The notes under the pieces: model-generated
Databases searched by the model: none
What the model was told of the DNA's origin: nothing
What the model saw: only the letters and a program-made list of their open reading frames with translations
Source: Hyphomonas sp.
Lineage (GTDB): Bacteria > Pseudomonadota > Alphaproteobacteria > Caulobacterales > Hyphomonadaceae
DNA length: 10,531 nucleotides
NCBI GenBank assembly: GCA_003486945.1
Contig: DNFL01000135.1
Span: 1-10,531, forward strand
Reading direction: 5' to 3'
Position numbers and translations under genes: made by a program
Shown here: positions 1-6,349 of the stretch, piece after piece
Layout: each line of letters begins with the position of its first letter
Position numbering within the stretch: the stretch's first letter is position 1

Positions 1-786
1 GACTTCCAGGCGTCCGCCTGCCGTGCAGCGGATGCGGAGTACGGAAATTTCGCGGCCCAGTTTGTTTTTCAGCAAGTCAGCGCGGATGTCTCCGAGCTCG
101 AAGGCCCAATAGACAATCGCCTGTTCCGTCGGCGTCTCGGCGTTAGTCGGGTGAACGGCAGTTTGCGAGAAGTAGCCTTCACCAGCGAAGAACGCGCCGT
201 TGAGGTTTGCGCCCTGCAGGTCCAGTTCGAACAGGCCGGCATCAACGATCGGATTCGCAGGAAGGCGCGGGTCCTTGTTCGGAATGAACACGGGGCCGGT
301 CGGGCCATTGCCGCGGATGAAGTCGCCGGGATTGTCGCAAGTCGCGTTCGTGCAGTTGGTTTCGGAAACAACGCCAAGGACGACGTTCTCGGCGACATCC
401 GTGAACACTTCCTGAGCCGTCACTTTGCCGGTGACCGGGTCGACAACGCCGGTGACGATGACCGTGGCGCCGATCACACCGCGCGGATTGCGGCCGAGAT
501 AGGAATCGCCGCGCATCCAGTTGGTGACGTTGTAGCGGGCATTGGCCGAGTTGCGGGCGTTCGAGGCCCAGAGCTCGTTGCGGGTCTTCGTTGGCGTGAC
601 GAAATCGGTCTCGGCGGTGACCTCGACCTTGGTGTTCATCACGGTCATGGTGCCGGAGTTGGCATCATTCGCGACGTAGCTGGCGAGCGGGCCTTCCAGC
701 TCGACGACGACCTGCGCCTGTGCGACGGCGACAACGCCGGTGAGTGCTGCAGCAGAAGCTGCAGCCATAATCATTCTCCTGAACAT
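1..786 (-). CDS. Exported protein of unknown function, possible DUF5666-like OB-fold domain (C-terminus cut by window edge)
   Basis: A reading frame of 262 codons runs without a stop from an ATG at 786 to the left edge. It begins with a Sec-type signal peptide: MFRR, a hydrophobic stretch at residues 8-22, and an AQA cleavage site after residue 24. The mature part has alternating hydrophobic strands at 26-66 and 104-142, separated by an Asn/Arg-rich insert at about 67-103. The phrases SGTMTVMNTKVEV and GATVIVTGVVDPVTGKVTAQ resemble the small OB-fold repeats annotated as DUF5666; this is a resemblance only. Two cysteines at 145 and 150 could form a small loop. A GGGGA Shine-Dalgarno lies 4 nt before ATG 786. 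A second ATG at 768 has AGGAG 7 nt upstream, but starting there would remove the positive charges of the signal peptide. The gene lies downstream of gspO on the same strand, so it could be a T2SS substrate or accessory protein; that is inference. Confidence 0.72.
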   Translation of the reverse strand, partial: MFRRMIMAAASAAALTGVVAVAQAQVVVELEGPLASYVANDANSGTMTVMNTKVEVTAETDFVTPTKTRNELWASNARNSANARYNVTNWMRGDSYLGRNPRGVIGATVIVTGVVDPVTGKVTAQEVFTDVAENVVLGVVSETNCTNATCDNPGDFIRGNGPTGPVFIPNKDPRLPANPIVDAGLFELDLQGANLNGAFFAGEGYFSQTAVHPTNAETPTEQAIVYWAFELGDIRADLLKNKLGREISVLRIRCTAGGRLEV

Positions 787-825
787 AGCGTCCCCTGTTA
801 TCCTTCTAGAACCCAGATTGATCTG

Positions 826-856
826 ATGGTCCGCCAATATGTCCCACGGCGACCAT
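826..856 (-). other. Stem-loop in the leader of the exported-protein gene
   Basis: ATGGTC (826-831) pairs with GACCAT (851-856). After a single bulged C at 832, GCC (833-835) pairs with GGC (848-850), giving nine base pairs and a 12-nt loop. Read on the minus strand, the loop contains GTGGGAC. No T-run follows on either strand, so it is not a typical intrinsic terminator. It sits next to the proposed -10 box, near the transcription start, and could act in RNA as a leader hairpin or in DNA as an operator. A smaller dyad, CAGAT-TG-ATCTG, lies beside it at 814-825. Confidence 0.45.
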
Positions 857-858
857 GA

Positions 859-890
859 ACTATAGAGACTCAATACTGAATTCGTCGCAA
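859..890 (-). promoter_or_regulatory. Possible promoter of the exported-protein gene
   Basis: On the minus strand TTGCGA (890-885) could be a -35 box. TCTATA (866-861, spacer 18) or TATAGT (864-859, spacer 20) could be the -10 box. The distance to the start codon leaves a leader of roughly 65 nt. The match is moderate and was made by eye. Confidence 0.3.
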
Positions 891-919
891 GTAAATTCGC
901 GGCTTAGGGGATTTTACTT
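889..919. repeat. AT-rich inverted repeat AAGTAAA / TTTACTT downstream of gspO
   Basis: AAGTAAA (889-895) and TTTACTT (913-919) form a perfect 7-bp inverted repeat around a 17-nt centre. It overlaps the proposed -35 box of the exported-protein gene and lies 17 bp past the gspO stop codon. It could be an operator for a dimeric regulator or a weak hairpin. The low GC of the arms argues against an intrinsic terminator. Confidence 0.3.
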
Positions 920-936
920 ACAAGACGAAGTTCAAT

Positions 937-1683
937 TCAAAGAAGTACCGGCTGGAGAAGCCAGACGGCGAAGCCGCCGAGAGCGATCCATGGACCGAAG
1001 GCGATGGCGGTCTGGCCGCTGAGCGGTGCCGGTTTTCCAATGGAAAGCACCAGCGCCGCAGCGATTCCCGAGAGAGAAGCGATCAGGAGAACCGGCGGGA
1101 TGCCAGCGATGCCGACCCAGGCGCCGATCGCGCCAAGAAGCTTTGCGTCGCCCCGGCCGAGGCCGTCGCGCCCGCGCAGGCGGCGGTAGAGCGTCTCAAC
1201 GCTCCAGAGCAATCCGAAGCCGAGAGCAGCGCCGCCGGCGTGCGCCGCCCAATCATCCGGCCGGGTCAGCGCGACCATGGCGGCGCCAAGCGCAAGGACC
1301 GCGGCGTTGAGCCCATCCGGAAGAAGCAAGGTTCGAAAATCAATGGCGGCGAGGGCCAGCAAGAGCCAGCCGAACGCGCAGGTGAACAGGACGAGACCGT
1401 CCGGCGCGAAGAAAACGGCGGCGCCGGCAGCAGCTGCGCCAGCGATTTCGGTCGCGGGCGACGACCAGCCTATCGGGGCGCCGCAGGTTCGGCACCGGCC
1501 GCGGGCGGCGGCCCAGCTGAGGAGAGGCACCAGTTCGAACCAGGCGAGCCGGCGCGAACAGGACCGGCAGCGCGAGCGTGGCATGACCCACGGCTCCTCA
1601 CGCGCGAACCGGTCGGCGGCCGCATCGATGGCAGAGCCGATCAGCAGGCCGGCAAGGATGAGCGTGAGGCCGAGAAGTGTCAT
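937..1683 (-). CDS. gspO: Prepilin peptidase / N-methyltransferase GspO (PilD family, A24A)
   Basis: This inner-membrane aspartic protease cleaves the short leader from pseudopilins after Gly and methylates the new N-terminus. The 248-residue protein is close to the usual 250-290. Two CxxC pairs (C39/C42 and C64/C67) form the zinc-binding cytoplasmic loop, followed by a conserved Glu at 79. The two catalytic aspartates are D115, in the context AIDFRTLLLPD, and D179, in GRGDAK. About seven hydrophobic segments fit the polytopic family. The N-terminal block, normally GSFLNVVIYR-like, is degenerate here (GSAIDAAADR), keeping only GS and R. ATG 1683 is chosen because GAGG lies 6 nt upstream. The gene is divergent from gspG, one of its likely substrates, across 86 bp. 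Confidence 0.95.
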   Translation of the reverse strand: MTLLGLTLILAGLLIGSAIDAAADRFAREEPWVMPRSRCRSCSRRLAWFELVPLLSWAAARGRCRTCGAPIGWSSPATEIAGAAAAGAAVFFAPDGLVLFTCAFGWLLLALAAIDFRTLLLPDGLNAAVLALGAAMVALTRPDDWAAHAGGAALGFGLLWSVETLYRRLRGRDGLGRGDAKLLGAIGAWVGIAGIPPVLLIASLSGIAAALVLSIGKPAPLSGQTAIAFGPWIALGGFAVWLLQPVLL

Positions 1684-1688
1684 GCAAG

Positions 1689-1704
1689 GCCTCGCGGCAG
1701 AGGC
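1689..1704 (-). promoter_or_regulatory. Hairpin covering the gspO ribosome binding site
   Basis: GCCTC (1689-1693) and GAGGC (1700-1704) can pair around a 6-nt loop. On the minus strand the downstream arm contains the GAGG Shine-Dalgarno sequence of gspO, 6 nt before its ATG, so folding of the mRNA would partly hide it. A 5-bp GC-rich stem is short and could arise by chance. Confidence 0.28.
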
Positions 1705-1755
1705 GCATCTTCTTGGCGCGGCCCGAAAAATGCGTAACTATGCTTGATGTGGGAC

Positions 1756-1760
1756 AAGGA
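1756..1760 (+). promoter_or_regulatory. Ribosome binding site fixing the gspG start
   Basis: AAGGA lies 9 nt before ATG 1770. The open frame extends upstream to an ATG at 1677, but starting there would place 44 residues before the prepilin cleavage site, against 13 from 1770. The Shine-Dalgarno sequence and the usual short leader both support 1770. Confidence 0.7.
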
Positions 1761-1769
1761 CATATTCTG

Positions 1770-2213
1770 ATGAAACGCGATGCTCAGATTCGCCGGGCGG
1801 ACGCCGGCTTCAGCCTTATGGAACTGCTGGTAGCGCTTGTCATCCTGGCGCTGGTCATGGGCCTCGTGGCACCGCGCGTGATCGGGTATCTCAGCCGCGC
1901 GAAGTCGCAGACGGCGGAAGCGCAGGTGAAGAATATCCAGGCGGCGCTCGATCTGTTCCAGATTGACGTCGGTCGGTATCCGACCGAGGGCGAAGGCCTT
2001 GCCGCGCTGATGACAGCGCCGCCCGGCGCACTCGGATGGGCGGGGCCGTATCTTGATGACGAGCTGGTGCCGTCGGACCCCTGGGGCCGCCCCTACTTCT
2101 ATTCGTCTACGGAGGATGGGCTGCGGGTACGGGTCTATTCCTTCGGCCGGGATGGCACGGAAGGCGGCAATGGCGAGGATGCCGATTTCGGCCGGCCGGC
2201 CCGAACTCAGTAG
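1770..2213 (+). CDS. gspG: Major pseudopilin GspG
   Basis: GspG is the main subunit of the periplasmic pseudopilus. The 147-residue product has a short charged leader, a prepilin peptidase site G13|F14 (AGFSLMELLVAL) with the conserved Glu at +5 (E18), and a hydrophobic helix at about 14-38. The family signature follows: QVKNIQAALDLFQIDVGRYP at about 52-71, then LVPSDPWGRPYFY at 99-111. The C-terminal loop SFGRDGTEGGNGEDADF (124-140) matches the calcium-binding region of GspG, with D128, D137 and D139 as likely ligands. Length is typical (140-150). Unlike most gsp clusters, where gspG follows gspF, this gene stands alone on the plus strand, divergent from gspO and convergent with gspK, overlapping gspK by 7 bp at the stop codons. 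A possible promoter at 1713-1740 (TTGGCG / TAACTA) is weak. Confidence 0.96.
   Translation: MKRDAQIRRADAGFSLMELLVALVILALVMGLVAPRVIGYLSRAKSQTAEAQVKNIQAALDLFQIDVGRYPTEGEGLAALMTAPPGALGWAGPYLDDELVPSDPWGRPYFYSSTEDGLRVRVYSFGRDGTEGGNGEDADFGRPARTQ
2187..2205. other. GC-rich hairpin at the gspG/gspK convergent junction
   Basis: TTCGG (2187-2191) pairs with CCGAA (2201-2205), and inner CC/GG pairs can extend the stem past one bulged C. An alternative overlapping hairpin is GCCGA-TT-TCGGC (2181-2192). It lies inside the last codons of gspG and just past the gspK stop, where the two transcripts meet. Neither strand has a T-run, so it is not a textbook terminator. It may slow polymerase from both sides. 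Confidence 0.35.
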
Positions 2214-3118
2214 CACGGGCGCAGCGCCGGAAGGGAGGCGCCATAGGTCAGCACCGGCTCCGGGCCGGCGGCGCGCTCTTCGATCAGCCGGCGTCTTCCG
2301 GAAACGGCAAATTCTTCAGGGCCAAATGTGGACGCGCGCCCGTTGATGTAACCGGATGGCATTTGCACGATGACTTCCACAACTACGGGAATTGCGCGGA
2401 ACGCAGCGTCGCCAGCTGCGGCTGCGTCCCAAGCGTCGTCTTCTACCGTGATGCCGACAGCATTGCCCATGACCTGGATGGCAGCGAGCACTTCGGGGGA
2501 CGCATAGAGCGGATCGACCTGAACGGTATAGGAGTGTGCGGTAAGGTGCGGCATGGCAGCGGCGATCAGCGCCGGCGGCAGGCCAAGAACTTCTGAGAGT
2601 TCTCCCGTGCGATTGAAGGGCCGATTGGCGGGGCCGTGGCCCAGCCCGGCATTGGTATAGTCAGCGAATTCGGCGCCGCCGGGACGCACGCTGGAATCGC
2701 CGTCGCGGTAGTCTGCGATTCGGGCCGCATAGCTGGCGGCATCTGGCGCGCGGGTGCCAAGCGCGATGAAAAGCGCCGCAAGCGTTTCTTCCGGTGAGGC
2801 GTTGATGTCGATCAACGCGTTTATGGGGCGGGCATTCAGCAGCAGGCGGGCGCCGTCAATTTCGCAAAACACCGGGAAAGCCGTCTGTGCGGTGATTTCC
2901 GGATCGCTGAGGCGGGCGAGCGCCATGCGCTCGCCGCTGTCAAGCAGCATGCCGGCATTCAGGGATTCGCGAAGCAGATTGCTCTCGCGGGCATCGAGAT
3001 GGGCGTCGCGGGCGATCAGGGCGCCGATCACGGCAATCAGGCCGACAGCCCAGACAACCAGAATGAGAGCGGCGCCCCGGTCCCGCGCCTTGCGCGCACC
3101 GGAGCGCCGCCGGATCAT
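2207..3118 (-). CDS. gspK: Minor pseudopilin GspK
   Basis: GspK is the large minor pseudopilin thought to sit at the pseudopilus tip with GspI and GspJ. The 303-residue protein has an Arg-rich leader and a prepilin peptidase site at G15|A16 (DRGAALILVVWAV). Leu occupies +5 instead of Glu, as is normal for GspK. The hydrophobic helix spans about 16-35. Family motifs follow in order: NALIDINASPEETLAAL (100-116), RIADYRDGD (133-141), RPGGAEF (145-151) and NRTGELSEVLGL (169-180). These belong to the alpha-helical insert that makes GspK larger than other pseudopilins. ATG 3118 overlaps the gspD stop by 4 nt (ATGA), so translation is probably coupled. It is the last gene of the L-M-C-D-K run, and its end overlaps gspG on the opposite strand. 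Confidence 0.94.
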   Translation of the reverse strand: MIRRRSGARKARDRGAALILVVWAVGLIAVIGALIARDAHLDARESNLLRESLNAGMLLDSGERMALARLSDPEITAQTAFPVFCEIDGARLLLNARPINALIDINASPEETLAALFIALGTRAPDAASYAARIADYRDGDSSVRPGGAEFADYTNAGLGHGPANRPFNRTGELSEVLGLPPALIAAAMPHLTAHSYTVQVDPLYASPEVLAAIQVMGNAVGITVEDDAWDAAAAGDAAFRAIPVVVEVIVQMPSGYINGRASTFGPEEFAVSGRRRLIEERAAGPEPVLTYGASLPALRPCY

Positions 3119-5232
3119 GAGGCGGTATCTTCCACTGGCACCGGCACCGGCGCGGACAGCGAGGTGCGCAGGACGAAGGCATCCTCGATCGACTTCATGC
3201 GGCGCACGAGGTTGTCGGTGACGACGAGCGAAGCATCGGTCGAACGCACGACGCGCGGCGTGATCATCACGAGCAGTTCAGTGCGGCGGGACTCGGTGGT
3301 CTTCGTCGTGAACAGCTTGCCGAGCAGCGGCACATCGCCGAGCAGCGGGATCTTCGTCTTCGTGTCGGACAAGCGCTCGCGCATCAGGCCGCCGAGGGCG
3401 ACGCTCTGGCCATCGCGCACGGAGACCGAGGTGGTGATGCGGCGCTGTTGGATGGTGGGCGAGTCGATGCCGGAGCTCTGCGTGGCGACGACATCGCTGA
3501 CTTCCTGGTCAATCTCGAGGATGACGAGACCGCTGTCGTTCACGCGGGGCGTGACGTTGAGGATGATGCCAGTGTCCCGAAGTGAGACAGAGTTGACGAT
3601 CGGGGCGTCGGGATTGGTGACCGAGACCGAGGACTGGGTGACGATCGGAACCTGATCGCCGACCTGCAGGGTGGCGGTGCGGTTGTCGAGCACCATCAGC
3701 GAGGGGGCCGAGAGGATTTTCACGTCCGTCAGGCCGGCCACGGCGGAGAGGGCTGCGCGGCCATCCTGGCCGGAGAACAGCACCGAGAAGCCCGGGAAGG
3801 TCTGTGCGACGGCGCCGTTGTCCGCATTGCTGAAGCCGGCCGTGAATTCGCCGCTCTGGAAGAACCAGGTGAGGCCGTAGGACAGGCTGTCGGTCAGGGT
3901 GACTTCGGCGATAGTGGCTTCGAGGAAGACCTGATTGGCCATCGCATCAAGGCGCGAGATGGCGTTTTCGAGGACGCCGAACTGTTCGGGCGTTGCAAAG
4001 GCGACGATGGAGTTGTTGGCATCGTCCGCGATAATGCGGGCGGCAGGTGCATTGGGGCTGCCGCGGCCAAGCGAACCGCCGAGGCTGGCGCCTGTGACGG
4101 CGCCCATGCCGCTTTCGCCAGTGGACGAGAACACCGCGTCATCGCCGGGGCGCAGGCCGTAGGAGGCGTTGCCGCCGGTTTCGCCGGCGAGTGCATCGGT
4201 GATGATCTGTGCAACCTCCGTGGCCGGACGGTTCTGGATCGGAATGACGTAGAGTTTCTGGCCGCCCTGACCGCCGGATTTGTCGAGTCGCTCGATCCAG
4301 GCCTTGCCTTCGGAAATATAGTCCGGTTGCGGACTGACGAGCACGACCATGTTCAGGCGGTCGAGCGGCACGAAGCGAACCACGCCGGAAAGCGGGCCGC
4401 CAGCGCCGGCGCCGAGAACGGTTTCAAGATCGGAGACGATCTGACTGGGGCTGGAGAAGCCCACCGGAACAGCGGAGAACGACATGCCGCGCATCCAGTT
4501 CACATCGAACACCGCAACAAGCTTTTCAGCCTCGGCGATGGCAGACGGATTGCCCCGCAGAATCAGGAGGTTGCGCACGGGATCGACTTCGGCGGACAGC
4601 GAGCTGTCGGAGCGGCTGACAAAGATCTGCTTGAGCGCTTCGGCCGAGACATAGCGCGGCGAAATGATCTTGCTTCCGGCGCCGCCGCCGGGAACGTTCG
4701 AAGCCTGGCCAGCGCCAACGACGCGGTAGAATCCGCCGCCGTCAGCGAGTTGAGCGCCGCGGCTGGCAAGCACGCTTTCGAGCAGGCGCAAGGCGCCGTC
4801 GCGGGTGACCGGGCGGCTCGTCTGCAGCGTAACCTCGCCGCTCAGCGGCGTTTCGATGACGTAGTTTTCGCGCAGGATGTCGCCGAGCACCTGCTGCACG
4901 GCGTCTGCGACCGGAACGGAATTGAGGTTGATGGTGATCGTGCCGCGCCCTGCACCGGCGCCGGCATCCTGCGCGCCTGTAAGATGGGCCGGCGTGCCGA
5001 TGATTTCGAAGCCGCCTTCAGGCGTCGCGCGCACTTCGGTGATTGCCGCGGAGTCCTGCAGCGCCGTTGGTTGGTACACGGTCGAGGGCGGCGGCGTAAG
5101 CGGTACGCCGTAAGTTGGTTTCGGCGTTCCATAGGGTGTCGTCGTCGTTGTGCAGGCGGCGAGCGCGAGCGAAGCGGCTCCGCTCAACAGGACGCTCCGG
5201 AAACCCTTCAGCGCTGATTGTGTTGTTGTCAT
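3115..5232 (-). CDS. gspD: Type II secretion secretin GspD (predicted lipoprotein)
   Basis: GspD forms the multimeric outer-membrane channel. From ATG 5232 the protein has 705 residues, normal for the family. A lipoprotein signal peptide ends in LALAAC with C27 as the lipidated residue; Thr at +2 fits outer-membrane sorting. A Thr/Pro-rich linker (28-55) precedes N0 (about 97-172), N1 (187-245), N2 (250-318) and N3 (326-430), the last carrying a Gly/Ser-rich insert at about 350-395. The secretin core spans about 435-664, with VFLEATIAEV, ILSAPSLMVLDNRTATLQVG (506-525), VALGGLM (611-617) and KIPLLGDVPLLGKLF (627-641). A GTG at 5247 would add five residues, but ATG 5232 leaves a cleaner signal peptide; no start has a strong Shine-Dalgarno, so the choice is moderate. 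It lies 38 nt after gspC. Own lipidation suggests that it targets itself to the outer membrane, as HxcQ of Pseudomonas does. Confidence 0.96.
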   Translation of the reverse strand: MTTTQSALKGFRSVLLSGAASLALAACTTTTTPYGTPKPTYGVPLTPPPSTVYQPTALQDSAAITEVRATPEGGFEIIGTPAHLTGAQDAGAGAGRGTITINLNSVPVADAVQQVLGDILRENYVIETPLSGEVTLQTSRPVTRDGALRLLESVLASRGAQLADGGGFYRVVGAGQASNVPGGGAGSKIISPRYVSAEALKQIFVSRSDSSLSAEVDPVRNLLILRGNPSAIAEAEKLVAVFDVNWMRGMSFSAVPVGFSSPSQIVSDLETVLGAGAGGPLSGVVRFVPLDRLNMVVLVSPQPDYISEGKAWIERLDKSGGQGGQKLYVIPIQNRPATEVAQIITDALAGETGGNASYGLRPGDDAVFSSTGESGMGAVTGASLGGSLGRGSPNAPAARIIADDANNSIVAFATPEQFGVLENAISRLDAMANQVFLEATIAEVTLTDSLSYGLTWFFQSGEFTAGFSNADNGAVAQTFPGFSVLFSGQDGRAALSAVAGLTDVKILSAPSLMVLDNRTATLQVGDQVPIVTQSSVSVTNPDAPIVNSVSLRDTGIILNVTPRVNDSGLVILEIDQEVSDVVATQSSGIDSPTIQQRRITTSVSVRDGQSVALGGLMRERLSDTKTKIPLLGDVPLLGKLFTTKTTESRRTELLVMITPRVVRSTDASLVVTDNLVRRMKSIEDAFVLRTSLSAPVPVPVEDTAS

Positions 5233-5270
5233 GTCACCCATTCCCACATTCTGTCGTTCTGGGATTTCTG

Positions 5271-5756
5271 TTAACGATCCGGATAGAGCAGGAGCGTCGT
5301 CCTGTACTCCCCCCTTGAGAGTGTGACCCGGTCGGATCGCACGCTTTCAAGGGTCCATCCGTCGATCACTTGTCCCCGGTTTACCCATTCGATGTCGCCC
5401 TCGACATCTCGCATCAGAGATGCACGGGCCATGCCATTAGCCATGACCACGCCTTTGAGGCGGAAGGGAGCAACCGTTGCGGCGTCGCCGGCGCCAGTTT
5501 CGCTGCCCGTCGCCGCATCGGACACAGGCTTGCGGTCCGGGTGGAAAAGGGGCTTTTCGGCAGAGGCGCGCTCGCGCTCGGGCAGCGCGGTCAGGGCGGG
5601 AATGGCGGGCGCAACAAGCGAGGGGCGCACGAGAACCGGCGCGTCAGACTTGCCAACCGATCCGGTGGTCAGAAGGGTTAATATCAGCAGCAAAAATGCA
5701 CAGATCCCGGCAAGGATTGCGGAAACAATGGCTGTTGGTGCACGGACAAAACTCAT
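5271..5756 (-). CDS. gspC: Short GspC-like inner-membrane linker protein (HR domain only)
   Basis: GspC links the inner-membrane platform to the secretin through its periplasmic homology region (HR). This 161-residue protein has a short cytoplasmic start, one membrane helix at about 8-31, a Pro/Ala-rich linker (about 39-70), PLFHPDRKP (69-77) and an HR-like beta domain (about 97-158) with FRLKGVVMANGMARASL and WVNRGQVIDGWTLESV. It ends soon after the HR domain, so the C-terminal PDZ or coiled coil of typical GspC (about 270-300 residues) is absent. ATG 5756 is preceded by AGGAG at 7 nt. An in-frame GTG at 5771 overlaps the gspM stop but has no well-spaced Shine-Dalgarno. The gene sits between gspM and gspD, as expected for a secretin partner. 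Annotation pipelines may label such proteins GspN or T2SS protein N. Confidence 0.82.
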   Translation of the reverse strand: MSFVRAPTAIVSAILAGICAFLLLILTLLTTGSVGKSDAPVLVRPSLVAPAIPALTALPERERASAEKPLFHPDRKPVSDAATGSETGAGDAATVAPFRLKGVVMANGMARASLMRDVEGDIEWVNRGQVIDGWTLESVRSDRVTLSRGEYRTTLLLYPDR

Positions 5757-5767
5757 GACTCTACTCC

Positions 5768-6349
5768 TCACTCCTCGCTGAGTGCGTAGGCATACACATC
5801 GAGGCGAACTTGCAGCATGGGGGCTGTTTCCTCGCCTGCAACCCGGCTCCCCGACGAGGCGAGCTGGATGTTCGCTTCACGGACGAGCAGGCGAGGATTG
5901 GCGTGATCGAGCGCAAAAAGCGCGTCGTCGAATTGCTTCTGGGTGGCGACGGCGACAATACGAACGCCGGCTTCGCGCAGGCTTCCGGTGCGGCGCGTGT
6001 CGAGCGGCTGGACGCTTTTAAGGTCTGCGCCGGCATTCCCGAGGATGCGGCGCACCATCGCCTGCACGCTGGCGGCGGCCTGGGCATCGGTGGACGCGGG
6101 CAGGGCGATGGCGCTGGCGCGAACGTTTGCTGACGGATCATCGATCGCGGCGCGCATCGTATCGGCAGAGGCGGCAATGCCCTGCCAACGGGCAAGTTCA
6201 GCTTCGCTTTTGCGGATCGCTTCCTGCTTGCCAGTAACGATGTCTGAGACAGGCGCGGCAACGCCGAGGCTGAAAACGGCCAGCGCGGCGACGAGGAGGC
6301 CGACGGCAATCAGGCGCTGGCGCGGTTGGGGCAAGGCGTAGAAATTCAT
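5768..6349 (-). CDS. gspM: Inner-membrane platform protein GspM (b-type)
   Basis: GspM pairs with GspL in the inner-membrane platform. The 193-residue protein has a short cytoplasmic N-terminus, one membrane helix at about 12-33, a helical stretch with charged heptad-like spacing at about 38-68, and a periplasmic alpha/beta domain at about 90-190 of the ferredoxin-like kind (VQAMVRRILGNAGADL, then VRIVAVATQKQFDDALFAL and LQVRLDVYAYA). This pattern fits the subfamily Pfam separates as T2SSM_b, related to PilO; the assignment rests on pattern and context. ATG 6349 has a near-perfect AAGGAGGA 6 nt upstream and overlaps the gspL stop by 4 nt (ATGA). The next gene, gspC, starts 11 nt after the stop. 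Confidence 0.87.
   Translation of the reverse strand: MNFYALPQPRQRLIAVGLLVAALAVFSLGVAAPVSDIVTGKQEAIRKSEAELARWQGIAASADTMRAAIDDPSANVRASAIALPASTDAQAAASVQAMVRRILGNAGADLKSVQPLDTRRTGSLREAGVRIVAVATQKQFDDALFALDHANPRLLVREANIQLASSGSRVAGEETAPMLQVRLDVYAYALSEE

Noticed and set aside
151..858. Long plus-strand open frame (235 codons) opposite the exported-protein gene
   Set aside because: The minus-strand frame has a signal peptide, a Shine-Dalgarno and beta-strand patterning. The plus-strand product is a charged, low-complexity sequence with no recognisable motif and is typical of GC-rich antisense frames.
787..936. Intrinsic terminator after gspO
   Set aside because: The hairpins in this gap (826-856 and 889-919) have no T-run on the minus strand, so termination here cannot be supported from sequence.
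1677..1769. Longer N-terminus for GspG starting at 1677
   Set aside because: It would overlap the gspO start and give an overlong prepilin leader. ATG 1770 with AAGGA fits better.
4327..5217. Plus-strand open frame (296 codons) opposite gspD
   Set aside because: It overlaps the N-domains of an unmistakable secretin. The product looks like reverse-strand GC-rich noise and has no sensible start context.
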